NCBI GenBank assembly: GCA_034506395.1
Contig: JAPDPQ010000007.1
Location: 62,001-126,000, forward strand
Direction of reading: 5' to 3'
Source of the DNA: a candidate division KSB1 bacterium
Lineage (GTDB): Bacteria; Zhuqueibacterota; Zhuqueibacteria; Thermofontimicrobiales; Thermofontimicrobiaceae
Length of the DNA: 64,000 nucleotides
The translations under genes and the position numbers were made by a program. Shown here piece after piece: positions 9,407 through 17,371 of this stretch. Position 1 is the stretch's first letter. Each line of letters starts with the position of its first letter. The notes below the pieces were generated by a model. It ran no database searches and had not been told where the DNA came from. It worked only from the letters and a program-made list of their open reading frames with translations.

Positions 9407-9684
9407 CTGTCGTCCCAGACCATTTCACATTTATAGTCAAGCAAATATTCTGCTCTTGAAAATTATCATCGCTCCCTAAACATTCCCATTTGTGTCATTG
9501 TGTTTTTTACCATTCAAAATGAACTTTTCACTTGTTCGGCTTGTTCGAGAGCAATGACCTAAGACCAATAGGTTCGATGTTCGAATTTGGATCATCATGC
9601 CTCCCCCACTAGTTCAAGAGGCAGGCGATCCCTGAATTAAAAACAACTTCAACACACCCCCCATAGACAAAAACAGAGCAGTTT

Positions 9685-10251
9685 TTATTTAGCAACAATC
9701 ACCTGAGCATGTCTTAAAACCCGATCTTTCAGACGATAACCTTTCAATATTTCAGAAACGACTGAATTGGGCGGATGTGCATCATCCTCTACCTGCATAA
9801 TTGCCTCATGCAACTCAGGATTGAATTGTTGTCCCAATGAACTAATCGGTTCTAAGCCTTGCTTTTTCATCATGGCAATCAATTTCTGGTAGATCAATTC
9901 AATCCCTTGCCGAAGCGATTGATAACTTTTTCGTTTCGTTGTTGAGTTCAGCGATCGCTCAAAATCGTCAATGACGGGTAACAATTCACGAGAAAATTGC
10001 TCAATAGCGCGGTCGAAAATTTCATTGATCTCTTTATTGTGTCGTTTCTTGAAATTTTCGAACTCCGCTGCCATCCTCAGATATTTATCTTTGTATTCAG
10101 CTAACTCTGCTTTTAGTCGCTCAACTTCTTCTGCTAATTGTTTTGTTTTGCTAATCCGGCGTGTTTTTTGGGGTGTTTTTTCAGTCGTAACTGGCGCAGA
10201 TTCGACCTGGACTCCTACTGGCTCTTTTTCATTGGTATTGCTCGCTTTCAT
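9685..10251 (-). CDS. grpE: Nucleotide exchange factor GrpE
   Basis: GrpE releases ADP from DnaK and so resets the chaperone cycle. The 188-residue product has a low-complexity N-terminus, a long coiled coil (QLAEEVERLKAELAEYKDKYLRMAAEFENFKKR, about 38-70) and the C-terminal beta-wing (LEPISSLGQQFNPELHEAIMQV, VVSEILKGYRLKDRVLRHAQVIV), all hallmark GrpE segments. It sits 20 bases downstream of hrcA, so it is probably co-transcribed under heat-shock control. A 278-base gap separates it from dnaJ. Confidence 0.96.
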   Translation of the reverse strand: MKASNTNEKEPVGVQVESAPVTTEKTPQKTRRISKTKQLAEEVERLKAELAEYKDKYLRMAAEFENFKKRHNKEINEIFDRAIEQFSRELLPVIDDFERSLNSTTKRKSYQSLRQGIELIYQKLIAMMKKQGLEPISSLGQQFNPELHEAIMQVEDDAHPPNSVVSEILKGYRLKDRVLRHAQVIVAK

Positions 10252-10271
10252 GTGTCACCAATATCCTGATC

Positions 10272-11324
10272 TCAATAAAGCGTTGGTTTGTGTTCAACAA
10301 AAAAGTTACTTATTTCTTTCGCGATGAAATCGACAAGACTGATTACCTTTTCGTATTTCATTCTTGTCGGTCCAAGGATGCCAATCGTCCCGGTAATATC
10401 ACCAATCCGATAGGCTGCTGTTATTAAGCTGCAATTGTTCAGGAGTTCCTCCTTATTCTCCTGTCCAATAGCAATGGAGATCTTATCCTCATTGGCGGTA
10501 GAATCGCTCAGCACGCGAATCAAGATTTTTTGATTTTCGATCAATTCAAGCAGCTTAGTCATGCGCTCCTGATTAGCGAACTCCGGTTGAGAAAAAATAT
10601 TCTGAGTCCCTTTAACCAGCAGATGCCCATCCTCGGTCATGAAAATCTTGTCCGCAGATGCTGAAAATTGAGAAATCAAATTTTCATCGCCTAAAGTGAC
10701 ATCAGAAAGCCTCGTATTAAAGGTTTCTCGAATCTGCTTTAGTGTCAAACCGCTCAATCGTTCATTCAAAATTCGTGCCGTTTCTTCCAATTTGTTCTGG
10801 GAAATATTATATTTTATTTCCATCATGATGGTCTTGACTAACCCATAGCTAATGGCAATGATCACCAGCAGCTTGTTCTCGCTCAGCTTCACTAATTCTA
10901 GCTTTTCAAATTTGCCCTGATAGAATCGCGGCGAGAGCACAACTCCCAATTGGTTAGAGATTTGAGACAACACCTCGCATGATTTTTCTAGTATCGCTTC
11001 AACATCCTCATTGGCGACATCTTCCAGCCGTTGATCTATAAATTGTTTTTCCGATTTCGTTACTCGCTCGATCATCATCAAATCATTCACATAATAGCGA
11101 TATCCCAGATCTGTGGGAATTCGACCAGCCGAAGCATGAGGTTGCGTCACCAATCCCTTCTCATCTAAATCCATCATAATGTTTCGAATGGTCGCTGGAC
11201 TTAGGCGATTTTTATTGGCTCTCGATAAAAATCTCGATCCAATTGGCATTGCACAATTGACAAAATTCTTTACCAGTGATTTTAAAATGAACCCTTCTCG
11301 CTGGGTAAGTAACGATTCAGCCAT
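10272..11324 (-). CDS. hrcA: Heat-inducible transcription repressor HrcA
   Basis: HrcA represses heat-shock genes by binding CIRCE operators and is itself stabilised by GroEL in known systems. The 350-residue product has a winged-helix N-terminus (LTQREGFILKSLVKNFVNCAMPIGS; LSPATIRNIMMDLDEKGLVTQPHASAGRIPTDLGYRYYV, about 45-85) and the family's GAF-like effector domain, ending ISLVDFIAKEISNFF. The gene heads hrcA-grpE-dnaJ. I looked upstream (11325-11480) and found no copy of the classical CIRCE half-sites TTAGCACTC / GAGTGCTAA, so either a diverged operator or a different control operates. Confidence 0.95.
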   Translation of the reverse strand: MAESLLTQREGFILKSLVKNFVNCAMPIGSRFLSRANKNRLSPATIRNIMMDLDEKGLVTQPHASAGRIPTDLGYRYYVNDLMMIERVTKSEKQFIDQRLEDVANEDVEAILEKSCEVLSQISNQLGVVLSPRFYQGKFEKLELVKLSENKLLVIIAISYGLVKTIMMEIKYNISQNKLEETARILNERLSGLTLKQIRETFNTRLSDVTLGDENLISQFSASADKIFMTEDGHLLVKGTQNIFSQPEFANQERMTKLLELIENQKILIRVLSDSTANEDKISIAIGQENKEELLNNCSLITAAYRIGDITGTIGILGPTRMKYEKVISLVDFIAKEISNFFVEHKPTLY

Positions 11325-11483
11325 GTGAATAACTTCACCCCCTGCTGAATAAATAATTCTTAGATTTTCACTAACATATCTTTTTTTTGCACCATGAAGA
11401 TAACAATTTTTAGCTCATTTGTCAAGTAAAATTTCGTTACCATCTAAATCAATAGCGCTGCTGTTGCATGATGCGTTCGATAA

Positions 11484-12344
11484 TTAATATTTCAAAAATT
11501 TTCTCAATGCCAGAACGCTGCCCAAAAAACCAAGGCAGATCCCTAATAAAATTATCGCAAAATAGCTGTACTTGTCAATGAAAATAACGCCAGGAATTTC
11601 TAATTTCACTGCCTTTATTGACAAATAAAAGAAAATTGCAGCGGTAATCCCCCCGAGCAGGCCTTGAACTATCCCCTCAACAAAAAATGGTCGTCGGATA
11701 AATTGTCTCGTAGCGCCGACCAATTTCATGATTTCAATAATTGTCAATCGGGAATAAATGATAAGCTTGATGGTATTGGAGACTAAAAAAATCGCTCCGC
11801 CCCCTAACAAGATCCCTATACCTAAAATAATAATCAAAAATATTCGAATGTAACGCTCCAGCAAAACGATTAAATCCTGCCGATAAATAACCTCATCCAC
11901 TCCATCAAGCTGTTCGAGCTGTTTGGCAATTCTCTCTACACTTGCTCGCGAGCGCGCCGATGGGTGCAATCGGATCTGAAACGAAGCTGGTAATGGGTTA
12001 TCATCTAAAATGTCAAAAATCTCCTGACCGAATTGTTGCCGGAAAAGCGCAGCAGCAGCAGCTTTCGATACATAATGAACACTATCAATTCCCTGGATGC
12101 TGATGATCTTCTGTTTCAATTCATAAATTTGTTCTGGATTGAATGAATTATCAATAAAGACCTCCATCTCCATGCGCGATTGAATTTGCTGAATGATATG
12201 ATGAATATTTAAAATGATGATACCAAAAATACCGATCAACACCAGGGCAAAAAAGATGGTAGATGTGGCTACAAACGCCGAGAACTTTGCGCGACGTAAA
12301 CCTTTTAATCCTTCAATAATAGAATAAAACATTTTTGGACGCAA
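11484..12344 (-). CDS. ftsX: Cell division protein FtsX
   Basis: FtsX is the membrane partner of FtsE; the pair activates peptidoglycan hydrolases at the septum. The 286-residue product has four membrane helices: one near residues 20-45 (FSAFVATSTIFFALVLIGIFG), then a periplasmic domain (about 50-160), then three more (ILLGGGAIFLVSNTIKL; GLLGGITAAIFFYLSI; YFAIILLGICLGFLGSVLA). The segment SRLTIIEIMKLVGATRQFIRRPFFVEGIVQGLLG is the family signature. It directly abuts ftsE. Confidence 0.94.
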   Translation of the reverse strand: MRPKMFYSIIEGLKGLRRAKFSAFVATSTIFFALVLIGIFGIIILNIHHIIQQIQSRMEMEVFIDNSFNPEQIYELKQKIISIQGIDSVHYVSKAAAAALFRQQFGQEIFDILDDNPLPASFQIRLHPSARSRASVERIAKQLEQLDGVDEVIYRQDLIVLLERYIRIFLIIILGIGILLGGGAIFLVSNTIKLIIYSRLTIIEIMKLVGATRQFIRRPFFVEGIVQGLLGGITAAIFFYLSIKAVKLEIPGVIFIDKYSYFAIILLGICLGFLGSVLALRKFLKY

Positions 12345-12992
12345 TTATAATGTTCTTCCTTTTTCAATTCGAATCACCTTGCGGCGATGCTCCCGTACCA
12401 GGCGGTAATCGTGGGTCGCCATCAAAATCGCCGTCCCTCTGGAATTGATCTTCTCAATCAACTGAATGATTTCGTCAGCAGCGGCTGGATCAAGATTGCC
12501 TGTAGGTTCATCAGCTAATAAGATGATCGGCTCATTTACCAGCGCCCGGGCGATCGCCACCCGTTGCTGTTCCCCCCCAGATAACTGATAGGGCATTTTA
12601 TTTCGCTTATGGCTTAAACCGACTTCTGCCAGCACGCGCAACACGCGGCGCTTAATTTCACCCCGGCTTGTGCCGATTACTTGCAGAGCGAACGCCACAT
12701 TGTCGTAAACGGTTCGATCATTTAATAACTTGAAATCTTGAAAAATGATCCCTAGTTTGCGCCGCAAATACGGAATCTTTTTCTTTTTAATGGTCAGCGA
12801 ATTAAATCCATTTACAATCACATGGCCCGATTGAGGAAAAATATCCAGATAAATGACTTTCAAAACGCTGCTCTTGCCAGCACCACTGGGGCCTACGAGA
12901 TAGACGAACTCCCCTGGCTCAATGGTGAGATTGACCAATTCCAGCCCCTCGCCACCAGGATATTTGGCCACTACGTTGGAGAGTTGAATCAT
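12345..12992 (-). CDS. ftsE: Cell division ATP-binding protein FtsE
   Basis: FtsE is the ABC ATPase of the FtsEX complex. The 215-residue product has Walker A (GPSGAGKSS, about 35-43), Q-loop ([22 protein letters not shown]), signature [15 protein letters not shown] (about 140), Walker B ([13 protein letters not shown]) and H-loop (ATHD). The wording [16 protein letters not shown] is characteristic of FtsE rather than LolD. AGGAAGGAACC upstream of the ATG lies within the end of the preceding methyltransferase gene, suggesting coupled expression. ftsX follows immediately. Confidence 0.96.
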   Translation of the reverse strand: MIQLSNVVAKYPGGEGLELVNLTIEPGEFVYLVGPSGAGKSSVLKVIYLDIFPQSGHVIVNGFNSLTIKKKKIPYLRRKLGIIFQDFKLLNDRTVYDNVAFALQVIGTSRGEIKRRVLRVLAEVGLSHKRNKMPYQLSGGEQQRVAIARALVNEPIILLADEPTGNLDPAAADEIIQLIEKINSRGTAILMATHDYRLVREHRRKVIRIEKGRTL

Positions 12993-12994
12993 TT

Positions 12995-13768
12995 TTATGG
13001 TTCCTTCCTCAATACAAAATGGACTCTCAGTGAATGTTCACTTCCGGGTCGAAACGACAACCCATCGTAAATTTGTAATAGCTTAAAATCGGTTTGCTTG
13101 ATCAGGGATTGAACTTCTGCGATATGCAATATCCTTTGCCGATGAACTTCAATGAAGGTTTTCTTATGTTCGTCAAGATATATTTCAAACCGATTGGTGT
13201 GAATCCTATCGTTCCGATCGTAACTGCTGGCACGTGTGTACCAATATCCCTCACCTCGATTTTTTTCAAAATAGTTTTGGAAAAACCGTTTGGAATTCTG
13301 CTCTGTGCAAATATCAAAAATGAATAGGCCCTGGGATTGCAATGACTGATAAACACTTTCTAACATGCTCATCCAATCACCATCCTTTAGCAGGTAATTG
13401 ACACTATCATAAAGGCTAATAATAACATCGATAGTGGACCGCAAACAAAAATCACACATGCTCGATTGCCAAATAGAGATCGATCGATTGGCAGCAGCCA
13501 ATTTGTGCTGAGCCACTTTTAGCATCTCAAACGATAAATCGCTTCCATAAAGTTGATATTTCTTTGAGTTCAACTGCATCAGCAGATTGCCAGTACCACA
13601 AGATATATCCAAGATGGTCCGAGCATTTGGATTCCATCGTTCAATGATTTTTTCAATATAGCTGCCCCAATTCTTATAATCGACGTATGACATTAATTCA
13701 TCATAGATATAGGCCAATTTCGAATAGGGGGGAACCACCTCATTATTGTTTTCATCATGCTCGTGCAA
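12995..13768 (-). CDS. Class I SAM-dependent methyltransferase
   Basis: Product of 257 residues. The SAM-binding motif I is TILDISCGTGNLLMQL (about residues 54-69), followed by YGSDLSFEMLKVAQHKL (motif II) and VDVIISLYDSVNYLLKDGDWMSML, a pattern common in small-molecule or tRNA-type Methyltransf_25 proteins. The substrate is not visible. The start appears to be a TTG with GGAG about 10 bases upstream. Only 2 bases separate it from ftsE, so it probably leads the ftsE-ftsX operon; a similar methyltransferase-ftsEX link is not something I can name a function for. Confidence 0.85.
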   Translation of the reverse strand: MHEHDENNNEVVPPYSKLAYIYDELMSYVDYKNWGSYIEKIIERWNPNARTILDISCGTGNLLMQLNSKKYQLYGSDLSFEMLKVAQHKLAAANRSISIWQSSMCDFCLRSTIDVIISLYDSVNYLLKDGDWMSMLESVYQSLQSQGLFIFDICTEQNSKRFFQNYFEKNRGEGYWYTRASSYDRNDRIHTNRFEIYLDEHKKTFIEVHRQRILHIAEVQSLIKQTDFKLLQIYDGLSFRPGSEHSLRVHFVLRKEP

Positions 13769-14125
13769 AATCTGCTATCTCCACCAAAATTTTCCCTGAA
13801 AAATTAAATTGTATTCTCTAACTTTGCCACGAACCCAAATATAAAGCACCCATCACACTCTTGGAAGCTTTGATCAACCAAGTTTCACCAGGTCAGCCAA
13901 ATAGGCCGAGGAATCGAATTCGATGCCCCTGGATTTTGTAGAATTATTTCATTTTTTAACATGAGAGCGATAAAACATCTAATGAAATTCGTTCTAATGC
14001 TTCGCAAGGAAGAACAGTTTATCTGCTAATTTGCAGCAAAAGAAATCAGATCTATTCAACGAGACTTAATTATCCTGTCAGATTAAATTTCGATGAAAAT
14101 TTCGAAGCTCTCGGTCACCGCTTAT
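13769..14125. other. Intergenic region with no recognised element
   Basis: About 357 bases between anmK and the methyltransferase gene. It should contain the promoter of the methyltransferase-ftsEX operon on the minus strand and the 3' end of the anmK message, but I find no clear promoter, terminator hairpin or small gene. Confidence 0.4.
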
Positions 14126-15313
14126 TCATCCAAAATACACAGCTCCCAGAATCGTTGACCTTTGACTACCTGTCACCGTGGGTAAATTATTGGGGATCGC
14201 AGCAACCGTTTCGTTGGCCAGGATTGCAAAAGAAATCGCTTCCTTGGCGTCCGCTGGAATTCCGAACGCATCGGACCTCAATACTTTGCTCGCATAAAAA
14301 TACTTTGCTATTGAATTCATCAGCGTGCGATTGTTAACGCCTCCCCCACCGACGATCAATTCATTGACTTGGGAAACTGTAATTCCTGTCAGCATCATCG
14401 CACCTGCAATGGAATGCGCTGTCAGCTCTGTGACTGTAGCGATGATCTCTTGAGGAGTCAAATACAATCTCCGAGCGATCGAAAGAATATGATCAATGAA
14501 TGGTCTGCCGAATTCTTCCCGCCCCGTGGATTTAGGGATCGGTCGATTGAAGTAGGGGTGCTTTATCATATCTGATAACAATTGAACAGAAACCGCCCCC
14601 TGTGATGCAATGTGACCATCTTCATCATACGGTAAACCATAAAAATGTGAGACAAGCGCATCGATCACCATATTACCAGGGCCGCTATCAAATGCCATTA
14701 CCTCCGATGCCGAGCACCCCCGGCGCAACACAGTTAAATTCGCGATACCTCCAATATTCAAAATCACTCTATTGAGCTCATTAGAACGGAATAAAATATA
14801 ATCGACATATGGCACCAAAGGGGCTCCTTGCCCTCCCAACGCAATGTCGGCTGATCGAAAATTTCCCACCGTCACACAGCCGAGGCGATTGGCAATGACT
14901 GCTGGCTCACCGATTTGCAGCGTCGACCGTATCGATTTATTCATCATCGAAACTTCATTGGAGAGATGCTGGATCGTTTGCCCATGGGAGCCGATTAAAT
15001 CTATCTTGCTGAGATCGAAATGAGCATTTCGACAAATATTAATTGCTGCATCAGCAAAATACTCTCCAACAACAAAATTGAGCTGGCAAAGCTCAGCAGC
15101 GTTTGTTTTCCCAGATTCTGCAATTTCCAGCAGGCGTTTTCTGAGCGCATTCGGATAGGGGAACATTTGAAAATGAATCAACTCGACCTCGGTGTCAAGC
15201 CCGAAATTCTTGATTCGAGTCAGCGCTGCATCAATGCCATCCATTGAGGTGCCAGACATCAATCCGATGACAAACTTATCTGTCTTTTTCGCCAGTTTAA
15301 TTATTGGGTGCAT
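14126..15313 (-). CDS. anmK: Anhydro-N-acetylmuramic acid kinase
   Basis: AnmK cleaves the 1,6-anhydro ring of anhydroMurNAc and phosphorylates it to MurNAc-6-phosphate during peptidoglycan recycling. The 395-residue product has the signature GLMSGTSMDGIDAALT near residue 17, a second ASKHA motif (IGSHGQTIQH), NIGGIANLT, and FDSGPGNMVIDAL. Its product is the substrate of MurQ, which is encoded at 39120-40031 on the other side of the origin. The start lies 3 bases after the stop of the BadF-type kinase gene, so the two are co-transcribed. Confidence 0.96.
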   Translation of the reverse strand: MHPIIKLAKKTDKFVIGLMSGTSMDGIDAALTRIKNFGLDTEVELIHFQMFPYPNALRKRLLEIAESGKTNAAELCQLNFVVGEYFADAAINICRNAHFDLSKIDLIGSHGQTIQHLSNEVSMMNKSIRSTLQIGEPAVIANRLGCVTVGNFRSADIALGGQGAPLVPYVDYILFRSNELNRVILNIGGIANLTVLRRGCSASEVMAFDSGPGNMVIDALVSHFYGLPYDEDGHIASQGAVSVQLLSDMIKHPYFNRPIPKSTGREEFGRPFIDHILSIARRLYLTPQEIIATVTELTAHSIAGAMMLTGITVSQVNELIVGGGGVNNRTLMNSIAKYFYASKVLRSDAFGIPADAKEAISFAILANETVAAIPNNLPTVTGSQRSTILGAVYFG

Positions 15314-15316
15314 TGC

Positions 15317-16303
15317 TTAAATTAGAAGCCGTTGCTCAATAGAATTTTGCAGATTCTGAATTAAATGTTCAGTAATTTCAGCACCAGATTTTTGAATCGC
15401 AAGCAATGCTGCTCCATATTCAGGGGGAAACATCGGGTCGGAAATTTCCACGTTCCAGGAAATCTCATACAATTCTTTCGCAATCTCGTGAATCACCATG
15501 TCGCGCTGCTTGAAGATGCTTCCGATGAGCGCCACCCGAATCTCATCGCCTTCAAAATTCAAACGCTGAGCCACGGCCTTGGCCAACAGACCGAGCTCTT
15601 TACCAGTGCGACGAATAATTTCCGCTGCCACCGCATCGCCATTCTTGGCTTCCGCAAAGACAATCGGCGCCAAATCCGCGATCGCCACTCGATCAATCCG
15701 ATTCTGATAAATTTGGGGGATGATTTGATCGATGGAGTTCAATCGAAAATGCGTGGTAAGCTTATCCTTCAAACTGGTTTTTTCGCCCCTGCCATCAAAA
15801 TCTTTTAGTGCAGCAACAATCGCCTCTCGCCCAATAAAATAACCGCTCCCTTCGTCACCCAATAAATAGCCCCAGCCTCCAGAACGGACAATTTTCCCTT
15901 GGCTGTTCTTACCAAAACAGATCGCTCCAGTGCCCGAAATAATAATAATCCCTGGCCCAGTAGCAAAGGCCCCAGCCAGCGCTGCCATCGCATCGCTATC
16001 TACGATCACTTTCTTGTTGAATTCAGTATCATGAAAAAGCGCTACAATTTCCTTTCGGTCACTATCCCTCCCAGCACCTGCGAGACCTAAAAAAATATGA
16101 TCGATCTTATTTGCTGGCAAATTACTCTGCTTTATCAAACTATCAAATCCTTTCAACAACTCTTCTCGCAGCTTTTTTCCGCCCACAACCTGATAGTTAG
16201 TGCTTTCGCCTTTCGCGCTGGCAATAATATTTCCTAACGAGTCAATTAAAACAAAATTGGTTTTAGTTCCTCCACCATCTACACCGATAACATAACGGTT
16301 CAT
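15317..16303 (-). CDS. BadF/BadG-type ATPase, probable N-acetylglucosamine kinase
   Basis: Product of 328 residues of the ASKHA fold. It opens with YVIGVDGGGTKTNFVLID (phosphate-1), then HIFLGLAGAGRDSD, a GPGIIIISGTGAICFGKN loop (phosphate-2) and GGWGYLLGDEGSGYFIGREAI, all characteristic of the N-acetylglucosamine kinase branch of the BadF/BadG/BcrA/BcrD family. There are no cysteine ligands for an iron-sulfur cluster, which argues against the dehydratase-activator branch. Paired with anmK it most likely phosphorylates GlcNAc freed in cell-wall recycling. Substrate is inferred, not shown. Confidence 0.88.
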   Translation of the reverse strand: MNRYVIGVDGGGTKTNFVLIDSLGNIIASAKGESTNYQVVGGKKLREELLKGFDSLIKQSNLPANKIDHIFLGLAGAGRDSDRKEIVALFHDTEFNKKVIVDSDAMAALAGAFATGPGIIIISGTGAICFGKNSQGKIVRSGGWGYLLGDEGSGYFIGREAIVAALKDFDGRGEKTSLKDKLTTHFRLNSIDQIIPQIYQNRIDRVAIADLAPIVFAEAKNGDAVAAEIIRRTGKELGLLAKAVAQRLNFEGDEIRVALIGSIFKQRDMVIHEIAKELYEISWNVEISDPMFPPEYGAALLAIQKSGAEITEHLIQNLQNSIEQRLLI

Positions 16304-16460
16304 AATTCCTTCCTTCCTAATGGGTCATTTATTAGAAAATAAAGTTTTTCTATTTTCACTTGGTTAATAATCTTAATCAAAATTGGAATCCGATGTTCCT
16401 TCAGAACAGCTCAGTCGATTGGCAGCTCGGGATGATAAGCTCTTTATGCCTTAAGTTTAA

Positions 16461-17066
16461 TTATTGCCAAAAACGGAGGTGCCGCAATCGAACTGTCAAC
16501 CAGGATGCGATAATAGCTTTCAAGACATCAATTGGAATAAATAAGAATAAAATCGTTTTCAATAATCGATGAAAATTTATCTTAACCTGGGAAAGTTGAT
16601 CAATATTGAGATACCAACCCATTTTCAAATTAATATAGAAATAAGCTATCCCCATGCTAAAAATAATAATCACCCCTGTGATATCCGCCAACAAATAGCC
16701 AACAAATTGCTGTGTCATTGATGGTGGCTTTATGCGCCAGTTGACTGAAAACATTTTCATTATCATTCCAATCCCCAGCGCTGCAAAGGGATAACTTAAC
16801 AAATACCCAAACGTTGGTTGCAATACGTATCCGAGGCCCCCTCCATAGGCGAAAATTGGGAGTCCCATTAGGCCTAGGGTAATATATAAAATCTGGCTGA
16901 GTGAGCCAAACTTGCCTCCCAGTATATTGCCGCTCATCATAACGAACAACGTCTGCAAGGTGACTGGCAAATAAATTAGGGGCAATTTGATATAAGAGCC
17001 AATTGCCGTCAGCGCAGCAAAACAGCTCACTAAAATGATTGCACGAAGATTGCTTTTAAGCTGCAT
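16461..17066 (-). CDS. bioY: Biotin transporter BioY (ECF S component)
   Basis: BioY is the biotin-binding membrane subunit of an energy-coupling-factor transporter. The 201-residue product has six predicted membrane segments and the family's hallmark stretch LPVTLQTLFVMMSGNILGGKFGSLSQILYITLGLMGLPIFAYGGG condensed here as VTLQTLFVMMSG (about 35-46) and GLMGLPIFAYGGG (about 66-78), followed by PTFGYLLSYPFAA. No EcfA or EcfT gene adjoins it, so it presumably shares a general energising module encoded elsewhere or works alone as some BioY proteins do. Dethiobiotin or biotin genes are not in the window. Confidence 0.93.
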   Translation of the reverse strand: MQLKSNLRAIILVSCFAALTAIGSYIKLPLIYLPVTLQTLFVMMSGNILGGKFGSLSQILYITLGLMGLPIFAYGGGLGYVLQPTFGYLLSYPFAALGIGMIMKMFSVNWRIKPPSMTQQFVGYLLADITGVIIIFSMGIAYFYINLKMGWYLNIDQLSQVKINFHRLLKTILFLFIPIDVLKAIIASWLTVRLRHLRFWQ

Positions 17067-17371
17067 AGTTATTGATCTTAAAAAAGCGGGTCAAATATAC
17101 GAAATATATTATACAAAGTCAATTTCATTTTTTCTCAAAGACCGCATGAACTTTCTGCGTCGGCTCTCGTTAAATTGCCAGCCAGGCAACTCGAATTTCC
17201 AAATTGACTCAGTCGAGAATTGATTAGTAAGGCTGTATTAACTTAGATCTATGATTGGACATAAATATCAAGCGGAATCATAGATAGTCTCGAGAAGTCA
17301 ATCTTTATAGAAATGAACCTTCTGCCCAAAAAATTTTTTTAATAAATCTTCGGTCCATTTTAGAATTTTAG
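17067..17371. other. Divergent intergenic region, bioY / patatin gene
   Basis: About 305 bases between two genes pointing away from each other, so it must hold promoters in both directions. I see a TATAAT-like hexamer on the minus strand near 17110 with no well-spaced -35 element, and nothing persuasive for the plus strand. Confidence 0.35.

Noticed and set aside
9668..9686. AAAAAC/GTTTTT hairpin as terminator of grpE
   Set aside because: Stem has only one G/C pair and overlaps the stop codon; too weak to call.
11325..11480. CIRCE operator upstream of hrcA
   Set aside because: No match to either half-site within the gap.
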